Source: Oscillibacter sp.
GTDB taxonomy: Bacteria; Bacillota; Clostridia; Oscillospirales; Oscillospiraceae
NCBI GenBank assembly: GCA_022652815.1
Contig: JALCRR010000019.1
Location: forward strand, 1-33,114
Direction of reading: 5' to 3'
Length of the DNA stretch: 33,114 nucleotides
Shown here: positions 32,166-33,114 of the stretch, piece by piece
Layout of the letters: every line of letters begins with the position of its first letter
Numbering within the stretch: the stretch's first letter is position 1
The notes under the pieces: generated by a model
The model's input: the letters and a program-made list of their open reading frames with translations, nothing else
Databases searched by the model: none
What the model was told of the DNA's origin: nothing
Translations under genes and position numbers: made by a program

Positions 32166-33114
32166 GGCGCCGGATGTGGTATCATATACGTACGAACAAA
32201 GCAAAAAATGCCGTTTTTGGGGTGGGAAAGATGTACAGAAAGAGATCACAGGAGCCGCAAATGACGATTGAAGATTTCCAGCTGCCGTTTGGTGGGCGGC
32301 TCTCGGCGGAGAACCGCTGGGTCAAGCTGTCAAAGCTTATGCCGTGGGATATGGTCGAGGATCTCTATGCGGAAAAGTTCAAAAACGAGAAGCCCGACGG
32401 GCGGCGTCCCATCTCTGCGCGAATCGCCTTCAGTTCGTTGCACATTCGAGCAGCGGAGTGCTTTACAGACGAAAAAACGGCGGAAAACATCACCGAGAAT
32501 CCATATCTGCAGTACTTTCTTGGGCTGCATGCGTACCAAACCCAACCGTTGTTTGACGCGTCCATGATGACTTATTTTCGCAAGCGCTTTACTGCGGAGG
32601 ATATCACGAAAATCAACGAGGAACTATATCGCCGTACACATCAACCTAAGGACGAACCGCCACAGGACGATGGGAACGGCGGCACACTGGTATTGGATGC
32701 CACTGCTGCGCCGGCCGACGTGCGCTACCCCACAGATTTGTCGCTGCTGAACGAGTGCCGTGAGGATGTAGAGAAGCTGATTGACAGCATCTGGGATAAG
32801 GGTGAGCGTAAGGGTCATAAAAACTCCTATAGCCGGAAGCAGGCGCGCAAAAAGTATCTTTGCGTGGCAAAACAGCGCAAAGCTCGTAAAAAAACCGTAA
32901 AGCAAGCAATTTCAGAGCAGTTGGACTATGTGGAGCGCGGAATACAAGACATTGAGAAACAGATGGTCACACTACCGGAGAATGCGTTGTCAGACCGTCA
33001 AAAAGAGCGCTTGGATACCATTCGCAAGGTTGCGAAGCAGCAACGTGAGCATTTTGAGAATCCCAGTGCATCCATCAAGGACAGAATTGTCAATCTTCGT
33101 CAGCCCCATGTGCG
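32166..33114 (+). mobile_element. Insertion sequence, left part (runs off the window)
   Basis: The element is inferred from the transposase gene and the abrupt end of the ADP-ribosylglycohydrolase frame. The exact left end and terminal inverted repeat could not be fixed because the right end is outside the window. Confidence 0.6.
32231..33114 (+). CDS. IS5/IS1182-type transposase, N-terminal part
   Basis: The frame is open from ATG 32231 to the end of the window (294 codons, no stop). The N-terminal part has the DUF772 pattern of IS5/IS1182-group transposases: L-x-x-x-M-P-W-D, GRRPISARIAFSSLHI, ENPYLQYFLGL, FDASMMTYFRKR. A conserved LVLDATAAPADVRYPTDLSL follows at about 155-175 and supplies the first acidic residue of the DDE centre. 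A long basic coiled insertion (KKYLCVAKQRKARKKTVK) comes next. The remaining DDE residues are beyond the window. G-G-T-G-G-G just before ATG is a weak ribosome-binding site. The gene points away from the ADP-ribosylglycohydrolase remnant. Confidence 0.85.
   Translation, partial: MYRKRSQEPQMTIEDFQLPFGGRLSAENRWVKLSKLMPWDMVEDLYAEKFKNEKPDGRRPISARIAFSSLHIRAAECFTDEKTAENITENPYLQYFLGLHAYQTQPLFDASMMTYFRKRFTAEDITKINEELYRRTHQPKDEPPQDDGNGGTLVLDATAAPADVRYPTDLSLLNECREDVEKLIDSIWDKGERKGHKNSYSRKQARKKYLCVAKQRKARKKTVKQAISEQLDYVERGIQDIEKQMVTLPENALSDRQKERLDTIRKVAKQQREHFENPSASIKDRIVNLRQPHV

Overview
The window looks like chromosomal DNA from an anaerobic gut Firmicute, probably a Clostridia/Oscillospiraceae-type organism. 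The reasons are the tail of a ferredoxin-dependent 2-oxoacid oxidoreductase, two very large secreted proteins with SLH (S-layer homology) anchors, an Old-Yellow-Enzyme-type reductase of the enoate/bile-acid reductase kind, a PqqD-like protein, and strong AGGAGG ribosome-binding sites. No rRNA, complete tRNA or plasmid origin was seen.

Layout: (1) 1-149 is the end of an oxidoreductase gene, followed by a terminator. (2) 572-5456 is an SLH surface protein behind an extended -10 promoter and a ~245-nt structured leader with a small upstream ORF. (3) 5.5-18.7 kb is a patchwork of conflict/defence genes: a polymorphic-toxin-like protein with a putative immunity gene; a second, truncated copy of the toxin's conserved 5' part running into an unrecognised helical protein; a membrane KAP-type P-loop NTPase; the broken end of an AbiEii-type nucleotidyltransferase toxin; a complete hipB-hipS-hipT three-gene toxin-antitoxin operon with its operators; a lone type I-C-like CRISPR repeat remnant; relics of an AAA/DUF4143 ATPase and of an acetoacetate-decarboxylase-like gene; an AlbA_2/Schlafen-like regulator with its own palindromes; and the beginning of another AbiEii gene. 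Two identical 53-bp hairpin elements in direct orientation (5559 and 15922) bracket the toxin, KAP, AbiEii and HipBST part.

(4) 18.8-24.1 kb is a catabolic or xenobiotic-type module: a short-chain dehydrogenase and a 937-residue fusion of an FMN/4Fe-4S/FAD enoate-reductase with an acetoacetate-decarboxylase-like domain. A PucR-type regulator is transcribed divergently, and similar small palindromes sit next to the -10 boxes of both divergent promoters. (5) 24.1-31.0 kb, on the minus strand, is one tight operon: MalT/LuxR-type regulator, PqqD-like protein, a ~50-residue protein, and a second giant SLH surface protein with beta-helix-like repeats. (6) 31.2-33.1 kb holds an orphan Phd/YefM antitoxin with a consensus promoter, a strong terminator, an ADP-ribosylglycohydrolase remnant, and an IS transposase that runs off the end of the window.

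The best candidates for something undescribed are the KAP NTPase plus its helical partner fused behind a duplicated toxin head, the bracketing hairpin repeats, and the enoate-reductase/acetoacetate-decarboxylase fusion. Family assignments come from reading translations and motifs; no database search was run.
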